Positions 4,953 to 6,814 of a stretch of 6,814 bases of DNA are shown in pieces (position 1 is the stretch's first letter; every line of letters begins with the position of its first letter). The position numbers and the translations under genes were made by a program. The notes under the pieces were generated by a model that saw nothing but the letters and a program-made list of their open reading frames with translations, had not been told where the DNA came from and did not search any database. Source of the DNA: Candidatus Nitrosopumilus sp. (GTDB lineage Archaea; Thermoproteota; Nitrososphaeria; Nitrososphaerales; Nitrosopumilaceae); NCBI GenBank assembly GCA_029861085.1, contig JAOUAE010000073.1, forward strand, positions 1 to 6,814, read 5' to 3'.

Positions 4953-6814
4953 TTATTTAGTAGATTTTTGTCTAATGATGAACATGCAGACAATTCCGAT
5001 CGCAATTCCAGTGATTATACCAATTGCAATGCCATTACTAAGTGATGAATCAGTCTCAGGAATAGTAATCATTGTATCTTTAGACGAGAGGGTTTCATTT
5101 AGGATGACAGTATCTTCCTTGATATCAGAATCGGTTGGTTCAAACTCTATTTCGATTTGGTCACTTGGAGGTTTTATGTCAGATGAAATATTTGTAAATT
5201 TTGCTGCAAGTGTGATAGGTTCAGTTGTTGAATTTCCTCCAAACAAAGTTGAATGTGTTAAAAGTGTATAAGTACCTGTTTGGTTAATTGGCACATAAAG
5301 GATAGTAGATGTATCATCTTTGTTTTTTACTGGGAAGAACCCTCCGCCCTGACTAAAGATAGAATTTCCCAACCAATCAAGAGAAGGCCATCCAAGAAAA
5401 TGACCAAACACTCCAGAAGGAACATTAGTTTGTATTATTTGTCCGGATGGATCCATAACAAATACAGCTAGATTAGTATCATCAGTTGTCCATGAAAGTT
5501 CAATTGCTGCAGAATTAATGGAGTCATTTTGAATGTCAAAATAATATTGTCTCCAATCTCCTGCCATATAGCGATTAACCATATCAAAAGCACCTTTGGT
5601 GTATCCATTTCCATAAAGGACATCATCGCTTTTTGTTCCTTTAATCAAAAGTGTAGAATCGTTTTCAGTTATCGGGTGTTTAATTACAAAAGATACTGGA
5701 GCATTTACAGTGTGTCTATTACTTTCAAAAGTTAAAAATCCTTGATATACACCTGTCTGCAAATCATTTGGAGTAACCAATGTCACATTAATAGTAGCAA
5801 TGTCTCTTGGAGAAACAGAGATTGTTTCAGATTCAGGCCACAGTACAGACCATTTATCTTTTTGATAATAGCTTGTAGAAATTGTATAATCCATTGAAGT
5901 TGAATTTTTTTGTGTGTCGCCTAACCAGTAAGAATATCGTGTAGGCACTGGATAAACTCCAACTAATGGAATACCTTCAAATTTTTCTTTAGGTTCTGAA
6001 ACTCTTAATTCTTGAACAGTCCCCCAAGAACCAGCTCTATTTACCATAGATAGTTCATCACTTGTGATTTTTGTATCGTTATCATTATCAATCCAATCAT
6101 AAAGATACAATGAAGAGATTTTGATATCATCGGCATAAACATCAGATGTGTCATTCATGAAATCATTGAATAGGAAATTTGTATTTAGAATCATTAAAGA
6201 TGATTTATCTGGAATTGGATTTTCTTCGTTAAAAAATTCACCAAGTTCAGTATGTTTACCTATATCAGATAATTTAACATAGTTTGGAATAAAAGTGTCA
6301 GTTTTGTTCAAAATAGAATCTTGTTGTCTAACAATTGTTGTTCCATCAAATTGAGTTTTTGTTATTAATGATAGAATTTCTGGTTTTACATCAATTGTAA
6401 GTGTGTCATTGGTTGGATTTTGAATAGTAAAGGTAGCCGTAGTTCTATCCCCTGGGAGTAATTGTCCTGCAAACCAACTAGTCATAGGAAACGAACGAGT
6501 AGGAAGTTGAAAATTTTCAAATCCAACTGCTGTTGAATTAAAGCGTTCAATAGCAGGCTCAAGAATTTTTTTGATGTTGGAGTATGATGCATCATTATAC
6601 ACAACAAAAACCCCATCTTCACCATGAACATAATTCAGAGCAGATTCCACATTTGCCAAACCGGATCCTTGAGTGAATGGATCATTTTGTAGGTCAGTTG
6701 CAGTGGACATGAGAATACTTTTGATAATAAATGGATCATAGTCTAGTGATTGTTTTGTCATTTCTTCCATTAAGATTGCTGCACTTCCTGAAACTAGTGG
6801 TGCAGCCATACTAG
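4953..6814 (-). CDS. Cell-surface subtilisin-like serine protease (S8), C-terminal part (5' partial)
   Basis: The window end cuts this gene at the catalytic centre. The first full codon is the catalytic Ser (6812-6810), followed by MAAPLVSGSAAIL, the helix of the S8 motif GTSMAAPxVSG. The Asp and His of the triad lie outside. About 618 residues follow (numbered from the Met after the Ser). The catalytic domain ends near residue 63. Then comes a long beta-rich ectodomain with an Ig/Fn3-like segment (about 105-145, LLPGDRTTATFTIQN), an EF-hand-like loop (241-252), a second beta segment (about 320-378, SVSPRDIATINVTL) and a possible PPC-like domain (about 413-538, with DWRQYYFDI and VFVMDPSG). 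About a dozen N-x-S/T sequons are present. A hydrophilic acidic linker leads to one C-terminal membrane helix (about 593-612, GIAIGIITGIAIGIV) and a basic tail RQKSTK. The protein is therefore anchored with its protease domain outside. Its substrate is unknown. Domain names beyond S8 are impressions. Confidence 0.92.
   Translation of the reverse strand, partial: SMAAPLVSGSAAILMEEMTKQSLDYDPFIIKSILMSTATDLQNDPFTQGSGLANVESALNYVHGEDGVFVVYNDASYSNIKKILEPAIERFNSTAVGFENFQLPTRSFPMTSWFAGQLLPGDRTTATFTIQNPTNDTLTIDVKPEILSLITKTQFDGTTIVRQQDSILNKTDTFIPNYVKLSDIGKHTELGEFFNEENPIPDKSSLMILNTNFLFNDFMNDTSDVYADDIKISSLYLYDWIDNDNDTKITSDELSMVNRAGSWGTVQELRVSEPKEKFEGIPLVGVYPVPTRYSYWLGDTQKNSTSMDYTISTSYYQKDKWSVLWPESETISVSPRDIATINVTLVTPNDLQTGVYQGFLTFESNRHTVNAPVSFVIKHPITENDSTLLIKGTKSDDVLYGNGYTKGAFDMVNRYMAGDWRQYYFDIQNDSINSAAIELSWTTDDTNLAVFVMDPSGQIIQTNVPSGVFGHFLGWPSLDWLGNSIFSQGGGFFPVKNKDDTSTILYVPINQTGTYTLLTHSTLFGGNSTTEPITLAAKFTNISSDIKPPSDQIEIEFEPTDSDIKEDTVILNETLSSKDTMITIPETDSSLSNGIAIGIITGIAIGIVCMFIIRQKSTK
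4974..5033 (-). other. C-terminal transmembrane anchor of the subtilase
   Basis: Twenty residues, starting GIAIGIITGIAIGIV and containing one Cys, form a single hydrophobic helix. An acidic, Ser-rich segment precedes it and the basic tail RQKSTK follows, as in a helix with outside-to-inside orientation. It contains a near-repeat of GIAIGI, which makes a glycine-rich helix face. Confidence 0.8.
6054..6089 (-). other. EF-hand-like calcium-binding loop within the subtilase
   Basis: Residues 241-252 after the SMAAP Met read DNDNDTKITSDE. They fit the 12-residue EF-hand loop: acidic or Asn at positions 1, 3 and 5, Ile at 8, Glu at 12. The usual Gly at position 6 is Thr. The preceding segment YLYDWI could be the entering strand or helix. 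Calcium binding is inferred from the pattern only. Confidence 0.6.

Noticed and set aside
4985..5033. GIAIGI near-duplication in the subtilase tail as a repeat element
   Set aside because: The DNA copies differ at several bases and the similarity reflects a glycine-rich membrane helix, not a mobile or regulatory repeat.
4945..5271. Plus-strand open frame of 108 codons, antisense to the subtilase 3' end
   Set aside because: It lies opposite a well-supported protease C-terminus and has no recognisable domain; it looks like a shadow of the minus-strand gene.

Overview
The window is AT-rich, gene-dense archaeal DNA. It most resembles an ammonia-oxidising thaumarchaeon of the Nitrosopumilus/Nitrosarchaeum type. 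The support is a tRNA without an encoded CCA, TATA boxes about 26-27 bp upstream of start codons (leaderless-style genes), a CPSF-like beta-CASP nuclease, a Tat-exported Rieske protein beside a fused cytochrome b, and a membrane-anchored plastocyanin-like protein in place of a c-type cytochrome. The genus is an inference from gene content and style, not from a database search.

Left half, + strand: (1) the C-terminal part of a beta-CASP metallo-beta-lactamase RNA nuclease, cut by the window start; (2) one base after its stop, an 8-oxoguanine DNA glycosylase of the eukaryotic OGG1 type with nearly all lesion-recognition residues; (3) tRNA-Arg(UCU) with its own TATA-like box; (4) a small unrecognised beta-rich protein, probably starting at a GTG 27 bp downstream of a TATA-like box. 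This gene ends in a CTAG tetranucleotide that also holds the stop codon of the first minus-strand gene, so the two halves converge with no spacer.

Right half, - strand, read from high to low coordinates: (5) the C-terminal part of a large cell-surface subtilase, cut by the window end right at its catalytic serine, with a long beta-rich ectodomain, an EF-hand-like loop and a C-terminal membrane anchor; (6) a Tat-dependent Rieske [2Fe-2S] protein with its own TATA box; (7) a fused b6/subunit-IV-type cytochrome b whose start lies inside the Rieske gene; (8) a membrane-anchored type-1 copper protein with amicyanin-type ligand spacing and its own TATA box.

Genes 6-8 form a compact complex III module. 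Quinol would be oxidised by cytochrome b and the Rieske protein, and electrons passed to the cupredoxin on the outer face of the membrane and on to a copper-dependent terminal oxidase. Genes 1-2 look like a translationally coupled RNA-processing/DNA-repair pair. No CRISPR array, insertion sequence or phage signature was seen, and no gene-free stretch exceeds about 150 bases. I do not see a wholly new system. The most noteworthy points are the divergent features of the complex III proteins, the mixed leaderless and Shine-Dalgarno signals in that cluster, the eukaryote-like OGG1, and the EF-hand subtilase beside complex III.
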